NCBI GenBank assembly: GCA_905116865.2
Contig: CAJHNH020000806.1
Coordinates: 280,330-344,329, forward strand
Direction of reading: 5' to 3'
From: Candidula unifasciata
Lineage: Eukaryota > Mollusca > Gastropoda > Stylommatophora > Geomitridae
Length of the DNA: 64,000 nucleotides
How positions within the stretch are numbered: the stretch's first letter is position 1; each line of letters opens with the position of its first letter. Position numbers and translations under genes: made by a program. The notes beneath the pieces were generated by a model. That model saw only the letters and a program-made list of their open reading frames with translations. It had not been told where the DNA came from and did not search any database. Below, one piece after another: positions 30,891 to 39,424 of this stretch.

Positions 30891-32700
30891 CTATTCTGTA
30901 TGTAGTCTCTTGTGTCTCTTCAGATGGCCAGATTCAGCAAAAAATGAGCCACAGTCATCACACATGTAAGGTTTCTCTCCCGTGTGTGTTCTTTCGTGCC
31001 TCTTAAGGCTGCCAGCATCACTGAAAGAAGAACCACAATGGCACTTGTAAGGTTTTTCTCCTGTATGTGTTCTCTTGTGTCTATTCAGGCTGCCAGCAAC
31101 CACAAAACTAACACCACAGTCATCACATTTGTAAGGTTTCTCTCCCGTATGTATTCTCTTGTGGGATTTCAGATGGGAAAATGTATAAAATGATACCCCA
31201 CAAGTATCACACTTGTAAGGTTTCTCTCTTTTGTAAGGTTTCTCTCCTGTGTGTTTTTTCTTATGTTTCTTGAGACTGCCAGCTTGAGTAAAAGATGTGC
31301 CGCAATCAATCACACTTGTAAGGTTTCTCTCCTGTATGTGTTTTCTTGTGTATCTTTAGACTGCCAGCTACAGTAAAAGATGCACCACAATCATCACACT
31401 TGTATGGTTTCTCTCCTGTATGGATTGTCTCATGGTTCCTCAGGAGGTAACCTTGAGAAAAATTTGCACCACAGTCACTACAAGTGTAAGGTTTGTCTCC
31501 TGTATGTGTTCTCTTGTGTCTTTTCAGATAAGAAGATTTATAAAAAGATGCATCGCAAGCATCGCACTTGTAAGGTCTCTCACCTGAATGTGCTTTCTTG
31601 TGCGTTTTCAGAGAGTCAGAGTGAGAAAATGATGCACCACAGTCATCACACTTGTAAGGTTTCTCTCCTGTATGGATTATTTTGTGTTTATTCAAGTTGC
31701 CAGACTGGGAAAAAATGGCTCCACAATCATCACATTTGAAAGGCTTCTCTCCTGTATGTGTTTTCTTGTGTATCTTTAGACTGCTAGCTACAGTAAAAGA
31801 TGCACCACAATCATCACACTTGTAAGGTTTCTCTCCTGTATGGATTGTCTCGTGATTCCTCAGAAGATAACCTTGAGAAAAAGATGCACCACAGTCACCA
31901 CAAGTGTAAGGTTTCTCTCCTGTATGTGTTCTCTTGTGTCTTTTCAGATAAGAAGATTTATAAAAAGATGCATCGCAAGCATCGCACTTGTGAGATCTCT
32001 CAACTGAATGTGCTTTCTTGTGCGTCATCAGATAGTCAGACTGAGTAAAAGATACACAGCAAACATCACACTTGTAACCTTTCTCTCCTGTATGGATTAT
32101 TTTGTGCCTATTCAGGTTGCCAGACTGGGCAAAAATGGCACCACAATCATCACACTTGTACAGGTTTTCTTCTGTATGTGTTCTCATGTGTATCTTCAGG
32201 CTGCTGATTTGAGTAGAAGAAACACCACAATCATCACATTTGAAAGGTTTCTCCTCTGAATATATCCTCTTGTACTGTCTGAATAGTTGTCTACAGCAAG
32301 AGTTGAAATACAAACATCAGAAATATTTAGTTTGTCTTCTGTTTTTAATTCTATGCTTTTATGTAGTTGACAATTCTCATTAGTCAAAGACAGTTCTGTT
32401 TTAATTTCAATAACAGGAGATTCATACTCTGAAATTTGACTCCATTTGTTGTGCTCCAGCAATGTTGTGTCACTGTTCTCTGTCATTCTTGATACTGTGT
32501 TATTTTGTCCTGTCATTTCAAAATCTCTCCTACGCTCTGCCTCATCTACCATTGCTCCCAGTAATAACTGGTTCTCATCCTCACATAACTCATCGAAAAT
32601 TTCCTGTTTCACAACAGTCAAATCTAGGTTCTCACACATTTTATTGCACGGTGAAGGAAGAGATGTTCTGCAAGCAGGTAAGTATTTCTGAAAAATACAC
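30891..32700 (-). pseudogene. ZNF-C: 16-finger C2H2 exon with two single-base frameshifts
   Basis: The exon begins after TTTTTCAG near 32693 (same acceptor context and phase as ZNF-D exon 3). Its pre-finger region has VVKQEIFDELCEDENQ, MTGQNNTVS, EHNKWS, PVIEIKTELSLTNENCQL and ELKTEDKLNISDV. Near 32277 one base is missing (AGACAGTACAAGAGG where SDRHKR coding is expected), shifting the frame before finger 1. Eleven fingers follow to 31313, where one extra base (GTGATTGATTG) shifts the frame again, and five more run to 30891. Finger 15 has CX1C (YKCHCG). Fingers 2-6 and 7-11 are a duplicated block. No upstream exon was found. The indels are not in homopolymers, favouring true decay over sequencing error. 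Confidence 0.8.
31320..32160 (-). repeat. Tandem 420-bp duplication of a five-finger block in ZNF-C
   Basis: About 31320-31740 matches 31740-32160 at an exact 420-bp (5 x 84) offset. Helix regions repeat as QSGNL, QSDYL/HSDSL, KSSYL, QGYLL and VASSL/VAGSL. Similarity is high but not perfect. Confidence 0.9.
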
Positions 32701-32889
32701 ACACAAAACACAGTAAATATGAGTTTACCACCTTCACATAAATATTAAATAACAGATAAACGTTATTACATTACACATACAGTAACCGTTGGTTCGTTCG
32801 TTAAAACTACATATATAGCAACTATTCACTGGTTAAAAGAAATGTGTAACGCATCATAAATTAAATAGTTAATTCTGAAAGTATGGTTG

Positions 32890-33095
32890 TGTGGGTTCAG
32901 GGGAGCTTCTTTCAAATTCCGAGTGTATCTGCCGGAGAGGCAAGCAACCAGTAATTTGCATACAAATACATCAGATCTGTAAAACAGAAGTGCATGCAAC
33001 ACTCAGATTTTGGAACAAGACTAAAGTCCTGAAATGAATGAACAGTCCGAACTTTCCGCTGCTGTGCATAACCGGTGAACATGAAGAAGAAGAAA
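32890..33095 (+). repeat. SINE family C copy (5'-truncated)
   Basis: It starts near GGGAGCTTCTTTCAAATTCC and includes ATCTGCCGGAGAGGCAAGC and ATAACCGGTGAACATGAAGA with a (GAA)n end. Confidence 0.8.
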
Positions 33096-33149
33096 TTACT
33101 GTGACTGTCCCATTCTGTATGTTTATGGGAATTAAAAACTAGCATATCT

Positions 33150-33388
33150 ATCACACGCTCGCCGGGGATCGGAAGGTTGCCGGTTCGCTCCCTGGCGGAG
33201 CCGGACTTTTTAAAAAAATGACCTTGGCTCCCAGGTCGACCCAGCCTTGAGTGGGTACTGGAAGTGAAGGCGGCCGGCGTGATGCTGACCACATCACCCA
33301 TCTTGTGCCGATTGGTCTATAAAAATATAGGTCTAGCCCTATATGCCCTATACGCCTAAAGCGTGGAAAGGGGTCCTTTACTTTTTTT
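33150..33388 (+). repeat. SINE family A copy, good tRNA head
   Basis: CACGCTCGCCGGGGATCGGA then AGGTTGCCGGTTCGCTCCC gives the clearest B box of the family. The body is AGGTCGACCCAGCC, ATGCTGACCACATCACCCAT and TATAGGTCTAGCCC. Confidence 0.8.
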
Positions 33389-33414
33389 TTAACTTATATC
33401 TATCATACTGAAAT

Positions 33415-33590
33415 AAGCTACATTTAAGATTCAAACCCACTGCTGGCTGCATGGATTTTTATCATGGTATGGGGCGTTGCAGGTCGACCCAGCCTAAAAT
33501 GGGTACCAGGATGGCTGTCTTGGGGAAGTAAAGATGGCTGGCATAATGCTGACAACATAATCTTTACTTTTACTTTACTTTAAGCTACAA
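33415..33590 (+). repeat. SINE family A copy, truncated
   Basis: It has CCCACTGCTGGCTGC, TCATGGTATGGGGCGTTGCA and AGGTCGACCCAGCCTAAAAT. It stops after ATAATGCTGACAACATAATC with (CTTTA)-rich ends, right beside the previous copy. Confidence 0.75.
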
Positions 33591-34185
33591 TTAAACTGCA
33601 TTATTTAGCTACCACCTTTGTTTGACACCAAGGGCAATGAAATGGGTATTTTATTTTTAAACTTTAAATCTGTAATTCATAAAGTACCTACTTAAAACTA
33701 GTGAGCAGACGGCCATTTTTTAACGTTAGGATAATATCGCTTAATATCGGCATTTCTGTGTGATCCATACGCCCGCCTCATCACTCCACACAATACAGTA
33801 TACGTCTTGACAGGGAGGTTGGCAAATTTATATAGTATCTGTTTAAAAACAGTGAGCTGACAGTAATTTGTATATATTATCTAGGCCCATATTGCATCAC
33901 ATATATTTAATTAAGAAATGCATATACACAGTTAGGCGTCACTGCCCCGATTGCAATGATATATAATTGCTGATATAGTTATTGCCATAAAATGCAAACA
34001 TTAAGTCATTTCAACCATTCATTTTACTGGGATGCAGCTCGGTATCTATCTTTTGTCGGAATCCACTATTATTTGTGTGTTAATATCTCAGCTTAGAACT
34101 GACTTACAGGCTTCATTGAGGGGTCGTTGAATTTGTAATTTGATCTCTATTTAGCTATTGTCTGTATGTGCCACTTTTTTTTAGG
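33591..34185. other. Intergenic, one diverged repeat
   Basis: TAATATCTCAGCTTAGAACT at about 34080 resembles TAGATATCTCGGCTTAGAAT at about 47601. Otherwise nothing recognised. Confidence 0.45.
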
Positions 34186-34450
34186 GCGGCGTAGACAGGG
34201 GGTCGTGAGCCTGAGGATTTAGGACCACACGGCTAGTGCTGTCACCACGGACTGTTACAGGCTAGTGCTGTCACCACGGACTGTACAGGCTAGTGCTGTC
34301 ACCACGGACTGTACAGGCTAGTGCTGTCACCACGGACTGTACTACAGGCTAGTGCTGTCACCACGGACTGTACAGGCTAGTGCTGTCACCACGGACTGTA
34401 CTACAGGCTAGTGCTGTCACCACGGACTGTACAGGCTAGTGCTGTCACCA
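34186..34450 (+). repeat. 28/31-bp minisatellite grown from a SINE-E fragment
   Basis: Eight units of AGGCTAGTGCTGTCACCACG + GACTGTAC; some units carry an extra TAC. The array begins with GGGGTCGTGAGCCTGAGGAT, matching the reverse complement of the SINE-like repeat at 25170-25225, so the array arose by tandem growth of the GGCTAGTGCTGTC segment. Confidence 0.85.
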
Positions 34451-34854
34451 CAACATACAAATACATCATTCCGAATAACGGTCCCAAATTATCTACGCAG
34501 AAAATAAACCCTAACAGGGCCTCAGTCACGTGTCAGTTGCGTACTTCCGTGCACTACTATACCGGCGCCGCCGAATTGCGAACTTTCGGCAACCTCCAAA
34601 AACCTACCAAAAAAGGGTTAAGAATATTTTAGTCAAACTTGTACCACAAATAAGCTGTCAGAAAAACTGTTCATCTCAAGGCTCGAAATGAAACTGCCAT
34701 TTTGGACTTCAAAGCTGAAGCTGGTGTAATTTAGCCACTTTAAAAAGTTGCTACAATTTAGCTACTTGAATTTCGGAGCAAGGACAAGACCGCTATATAA
34801 TCCAAGACTTGCATAATCAAATGATAACTAGTCATCTCCTTGAAAGATGCATTT
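34451..34854. other. Intergenic; ~80-bp repeat shared with 46551 and 47035
   Basis: CCCTAACAGGGCCTCAGTCA at 34510 matches CCCTAACAGGACCTCAGTCG at 46552 and the inverse at about 47030. No gene is supported. Confidence 0.5.
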
Positions 34855-35228
34855 TTAAAATTATTTTGAAGCCCTACCCTGGCTCTTGGGCATATAGCCA
34901 GGCCATAAACATGGTTTTATCGCTGAACGCGCTTTCTGGGACCTCTCAACAGTGATCCTTATCCACATGGTGGTACTTTGTCTCATCGGGAGTTTATCGC
35001 TTGTGTGATGTCCTGGTGGGGTGAAACGTACTACTACTACTACTAATCAAATGATGCCGTCAGATTTGGGATGCAATGTTTTCGTTATTTGTAGCTCCAC
35101 CCCTCCCCCTCCCCGCCCCACATGTTGCTGGGCGCCCTAACATAACCCAACCTATAGGTTGAACGGCGATCTTGGGACCTGTCCCTGGGTGAACCTCTTT
35201 CAAATGGTGGCACTTTGTGTCTTTTTTT
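34855..35228 (+). repeat. Two adjacent copies of dispersed repeat family D
   Basis: 34855-35042 ends in (ACT)n. 35085-35228 begins TTTTCGTTATTTGTAGCTCC and ends GGTGGCACTTTGTGTC plus poly-T. Both match the copy at 2276. Confidence 0.7.
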
Positions 35229-35239
35229 TTTTTTTTTCT

Positions 35240-35610
35240 TCTCCTCCACCTTGTACCTCAGAGAAGTGTCGGGGTGAGATGTAACGTTCGTTTATGAGCT
35301 CTGTTAAGAGCACTATTAAGACTGATGTTCATTTTTGTAAGGCTGTTTTTAATGAGCTCACTAAATATTTTCCGAGGTCTTCCACAAGCTCTATACCCGT
35401 TGTAACGTTTTAGTATGGCTCGCTGTGGCAGAGAGTACCAGGGCATTCTTGTTAGGTAGGAAGGGCCGCATGTAAGACAGGCCTTCGTGCCAAATTTGTG
35501 ACCCTTTTAAAATAAAGTTCGTTCATTCGTTCCAAACCACTTCATTTATTGTTCTGTGGTGACCTGTAAGACTTGCTTTATTCCTAGCATTTGTCTGATT
35601 TCGTATTCAT
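35240..35610 (-). mobile_element. LINE C-terminal fragment with a small internal insertion
   Basis: The minus frame reads SLPQRAILKRYNGYRACGRP, RKIFSELIKNSLTKMNISLN and HKRTLHLTP. The part 35535-35610 matches the LINE at 3885-3955. Between them is an ~75-bp insert (GTAAGACAGGCCTTCGTGCC, then AATTTGTGACCCTTTTAAAA, TAAAGTTCGTTCATTCG) absent from the 3781-4025 copy. Confidence 0.7.
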
Positions 35611-35690
35611 CCTCATCCGCATGCTGGCACTTTGTGTCACCGGTTGATTATCTCGATGTGATGTTCTAGTGCTGTAAAACGCCAATCAGG
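35605..35690 (+). repeat. Family D fragment
   Basis: CTCATCCGCATGCTGGCACT and the following TTGTGTCACCGG match the 3' half of family D. Confidence 0.55.
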
Positions 35691-36385
35691 TATTATCGGC
35701 CACCGGGTCGCCTATTGGCTGGCCAGTAAACCACTTCGTCGTCGGTCATTACAGTATCTGGGACTGTCTCTTTTGATCGCATCAGCACTGTAAGAGTCCC
35801 TTTAAGGACTACTTGGTGGCGAGCAATGCTAAGCTATCTAATATGGCGCAAAATAAACCAAGACACAATTAAAACCAAAAGCCCCCCCCCCCTTCTTTGG
35901 ATTATGCTGATGGAACATGGCAATTTAATGTTTTCGTAAAGCAAGTCAAGCAGTATCGTTAGAATTGGAACTCTTCACTGCCTCTTCGAGTGCTGTACTA
36001 TCAGTTCTGAGCTTAACACTCAACACAAACACAACCACTTCAACTGGCGTGACAGTTTCAAATAGTCAACCTCTCCTGCAAACATCAGAGCAATATCAAA
36101 ACGTGTCCCGATACAACCCCCAGGACTCAAACGCTCAAGAATAACAGGAAACGGTGACTTGACTCGAGAAAACTGACACTGGAACAATCCAGGCGTTTAA
36201 CAAGAGCCCCAAAATCGGCATCGTCCCCGATGACTGGCCCCACTGCTACTTCAAACCCGCCATACGGCCCCCAGATTCACCCAGCCCAACATGTGTATCA
36301 GGAAATTTTATGGGAAGTAAAGGCTGACATCAAATAATGATGTCAGAATAGTCCAAGACAAATTACGTAGAGTACCATAGCATTT
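35691..36385. other. Intergenic; paired CCAAT motifs
   Basis: GCCAATCAGG at 35681 and CCTATTGGCT at 35711 form an inverted CCAAT pair. A C12 run is at 35881. No coding sequence recognised. Confidence 0.4.
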
Positions 36386-36389
36386 CTAT

Positions 36390-36545
36390 TCTGTATGCAA
36401 TCTCCTGTGTTTCTTCAGATTACCAGCTTTAGTAAAAGATGCACCACAATCATCATACTTGTAAGGTTTCTATACTGTATGCATTCTCACGTGTTTCTTC
36501 AGATTACCAGCTCCAGTAAGATGCACCACAGTCATCATTCTTGTA
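36390..36545 (-). pseudogene. Two-finger C2H2 remnant
   Basis: The minus strand gives YKNDDCGAS (frameshift) AGNLKKHVRMHTV-stop-KPYKYDDCGASFTKAGNL and KKHRRLHTE-stop. Both fingers have lost the first zinc-binding Cys (to Asn and Tyr). A further trace (CATCTGTAAGATTTCTCCTC) lies at about 37610. Confidence 0.8.
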
Positions 36546-36639
36546 TGTGCAATATCCACAGGGTTCGTTGCTGGCACTATAGCTTTCACACGTTTCGTGT
36601 GTTATTTCTGGCAGGTGCCTAGCCCTTCTGGAGAAAGAT

Positions 36640-36664
36640 AGAGAGGGAGGGAGGGAGGGAGGTG
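36640..36664 (+). repeat. (GGGA)n run, potential G-quadruplex
   Basis: GGGAGGGAGGGAGGTGGG has the four short G runs needed for a quadruplex on the plus strand. Folding is inferred from pattern only. Confidence 0.6.
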
Positions 36665-37332
36665 GGAAATCAAACTATATGTGATAGACCATGATGAAAT
36701 CAGTGTGATCTCGTCCCACTTATACTATGACGGTAGTATGGTACTGCAGCTGCTGGACAAACGTGTACCTTTCTGAAACTCCTAATTTTGAAATTTCTGC
36801 CAGGATGATCTGATTATCTATACAGTTGGCTCTGTGTTGAGAGGCAGAAAACGTGCATGTTTCACAGGAAAAGCGAAGCGGCGTCACTTAGTGTAACAAA
36901 ACCTGGCATATAACTCTACGACATCTAGTCTGAGAATGGAGGTGGAGGCAGTCACTGCAACTTAAAAAAAAATTTTTCATAGCTTGAAAACCAGCTGCAC
37001 AAACACGTCCTGATTGTAACTAACTCACAGAACATGTATGAAAGGTGAAGACTTCAACTGACCTACAGTTCTGACTAGCATTGTTTCTTAATTTCTTTAT
37101 GCACATCGACAATCATCTTTATTCTTATTTTTCTTTATGCCTTGATGGGTATGAATGTCACCACTAAGTACACTTTCTGATATAAAATTAAGGCATTAGT
37201 TGACCTAAGCTGTTTTCTAAAAAAAAAAAAAAATAACACGGAAACACAAAGAAACTATTCCCATTTAATTGTTCTTTATTTTTTATCTAATAGTTTATCA
37301 AAAAACACATGTTGGTCTTGCAAATAACACAT
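36665..37332. other. Intergenic, nothing recognised
   Basis: No supported gene; AT-rich in the second half. Confidence 0.4.
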
Positions 37333-37605
37333 TTCTCTTCTTCTTCTTAGCATTCTGGTCTTTCATCCACTTCTGGTCTAGTCCTATTCCAGAACTTAGG
37401 TTTTTGTGTGCACATCTGTTTTACAGATCTGGTCTATTTGTATGCAGAGTTGGTTCCTTGCCTCTCAGGCAGATGCACTTCAATATCAAAGGTAACACCC
37501 CTAATTAGTAGACTTTTACAACATGCTTGTTGGGGGGGGGGGGAGAAGAAGCAGTGTATTCTTTATTTCACACAACAGGGGACCCGGGCAAAACACGGAG
37601 AAGTT
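37333..37605 (-). repeat. SINE family C copy
   Basis: Minus orientation: tail CTTCTTCTTCTTAGCATTCT, then CCTTGCCTCTCAGGCAGATG and the head remnant GGGGACCCGGGC. A G12 run (37534) interrupts it. Confidence 0.85.
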
Positions 37606-37756
37606 ATAGCATCTGTAAGATTTCTCCTCTAAATGTGTTCTTACGTCAAAACTGTTTACTAAGTGGCAACTGATTTATAAACATAACGCTTGCATTATTT
37701 CAGTCTTCTACGTATCCAGTGCGTATGTAACATTATGACCAGTATGCTTGTAATTC

Positions 37757-37965
37757 TCTTTGTATGTATCCTTTATGAATGTGATATAATGACTTGTACG
37801 TATCCTTTATGTATGTGACATGAGTTGTATGTATCCTACATGTATGTGACAAAGTGACTTGTATATATCCTATATGTATGTGACATAGTGACTTCTATGT
37901 ATCCTTTATGTATGTGACATAGTGGCTTGTATGTATCCTTTATGTATGAGACCTAATGACTAGTG
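37757..37965 (+). repeat. 34-bp tandem repeat, about six copies
   Basis: Unit TATGTATCCTTTATGTATGT + GACATAGTGACTTG with point changes and small deletions, in the 3' flank of ZNF-D. Confidence 0.85.
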
Positions 37966-38035
37966 TTTGCCCCACAATGCCCAATAGTGACAGGTTTATT
38001 GTCTCTCAGTTATACAGCTCTGAGATTTCACTTTA

Positions 38036-38245
38036 GTTTCCATGACCAAGTCATTTGTCTCATGCTCTGAAGGTCATGGGTTCTTTTCCTGGTTGCGTCA
38101 TTCGCTGCAGATTTACAGGACCCGTAAGGATCATCCCAGGAGCTGTAGATTTCCAGTTTTCTGCGATACTCGCAGCAGACGCCTAGCTATTCTGCAGAGA
38201 GATACCGAGCATTGTGAGATTAAATGCAGAGGACTGAAGTCGATC
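38036..38245 (+). repeat. tRNA-like SINE head
   Basis: ATGACCAAGTCATTTGTCTC then ATGCTCTGAAGGTCATGGGT has the shape of a tRNA D and anticodon region. The inverse is at 51625-51690, and both lie next to family A copies and LINE fragments. Confidence 0.5.
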
Positions 38246-38249
38246 CTTT

Positions 38250-38520
38250 CCACTTTAGTAAGTAAAGTAGAAGTAAAGATCCCTTTTCACACCTTGGAGT
38301 GTATTGGGTATATGAGAAGAGTGCCCATATTTTTACAGACCATCAACAATAGAAGGGGTAATGTGGTGAGCATTCTGTCGGCCATCTTTACTTCCCCAGG
38401 TCAGCCATCCTGGTACCCATTTTAGGCTGGGTCGACCTGCGACGCCCCCTACCATGATAAAAACCAAGCATTCAGCCGTGGGTTTCAATAGCGGTAAGTT
38501 AGAATTACGATCAGCTGCAA
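38250..38520 (-). repeat. SINE family A copy
   Basis: Minus strand: ATCAGTTCTAAC-like head at the right end, CCCACGGCTGAATGC, TCATGGTAGGGGGCGTCGCA, AGGTCGACCCAGCCTAAAAT, then GGGGAAGTAAAGATGGCCGA. Confidence 0.75.
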
Positions 38521-38764
38521 AAACTTTCTTTAAGGAAAAGGCAGCAGCAGAGACAAACCAGCCTCACTAAGCAAAGACCTGGAAGATGAAAAATTGTCAC
38601 ATTTTACACTGAAACAATAGAATCCATTATGCGTTTACTTAAACCTCTTGTTTTGTACTATCAAGCCTTTGGAAAGGGGTTGGGGGCTTTGTTCTTTTTT
38701 CTAAATAAAGTTAAAGGTGAAAGAATCAACTTCACTGCACTGGGTTTGTTTAATATGGTTTGAT

Positions 38765-38872
38765 CTCTCTCTCTCTCTCTCTCTCTCTGGAGAATGGCCG
38801 TCTGCCTGCCAAGAGTGTCACAAGAACTCCGCAGCTTGAGTAATGATTCCAAGTGATCTCCGTTTTAAAAAA
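38765..38872 (-). mobile_element. LINE fragment beside a (TC)n run
   Basis: TCTCTGGAGAATGGCCGTCT to CCAAGTGATCTCC matches the C-terminal LINE piece at 51512-51600. The (TC)n run 38765-38788 sits at its edge. Confidence 0.6.
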
Positions 38873-38885
38873 AAAAAACTGAAAA

Positions 38886-38965
38886 GAACAGTGAAGTTTA
38901 TACTAGAGACAGCATTGCAGACATAGATAATTTATTTCAAGCGAACGAAAGAAGAAAAAGAATCA
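38886..38965 (+). mobile_element. LINE 3' tail at the segmental-duplication edge
   Basis: GTTTATACTAGAGACAGCAT to GCGAACGAAAGAAGAAAAAG matches the tail of the LINE at 53591-53682. The homology between the ZNF-D and ZNF-E blocks starts here. Confidence 0.75.
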
Positions 38966-39014
38966 CTCAGCACACACACGTGAGAACAGCCCTGCGATCT
39001 AGCCACATGAAAGC

Positions 39015-39353
39015 TCATGTCACGACCATCATCTCCATTGTCATGTTGCTAGTAGTCATACAGAAGGCACCACTGGCCTCCTGGACTGTTCTGCCTACAG
39101 AGCACGAAGTAAATGCCCATGCACTTTTTTGTCCTCGTACAAAAGATCCATCTGTGTAGATCAGTACATCCGCCTCATCTGAATTTTCACATAAAAGCGT
39201 GTGAAGCTCTGCACTGACAGAAACTGAATTCTGCTCCTGACAGCTCCTATAAAGCCTGACAACACAGGAAAAGGTGCAGCTGAGCACCTGGGGCACAGGT
39301 GCTATCATGTATGTGTTATCTTGTATGTCTTCAGTTGAAAATGCATCACACAC
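39015..39353 (-). mobile_element. Chimeric ORF: zinc-finger relic joined to LINE RNase H (N-terminal half)
   Basis: The 112-codon frame starts MCDAFSTEDIQDNTYM, a worn repeat of the last ZNF-D finger. It runs into LIYTDGSFVRGQKSAWAFT, SCSVGRTVQEASGAF and TTSNMTMEMMVVT, the first half of a LINE RNase H (DGS, then E in TMEM). The second half of this domain is the element type seen at 7477-7743. The same arrangement is in the ZNF-E block at 53833-54075, so the join predates the duplication. Confidence 0.7.
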
Positions 39354-39424
39354 CTCGTGTTTCTAAAACATATTTCATGTTTGTGTTATCTTGTATGTTT
39401 TCAGTTGAAAATGCACCACAATCA

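Noticed and set aside
31380..32259. Plus-strand frames rich in His/Cys/Val/Ser opposite the ZNF-C, D and E finger arrays
   Set aside because: They are antisense shadows of the 84-bp finger repeat; the periodic HHNHHTCKVSLL-type pattern is the reverse complement of KCDDCG..TGEKP coding.
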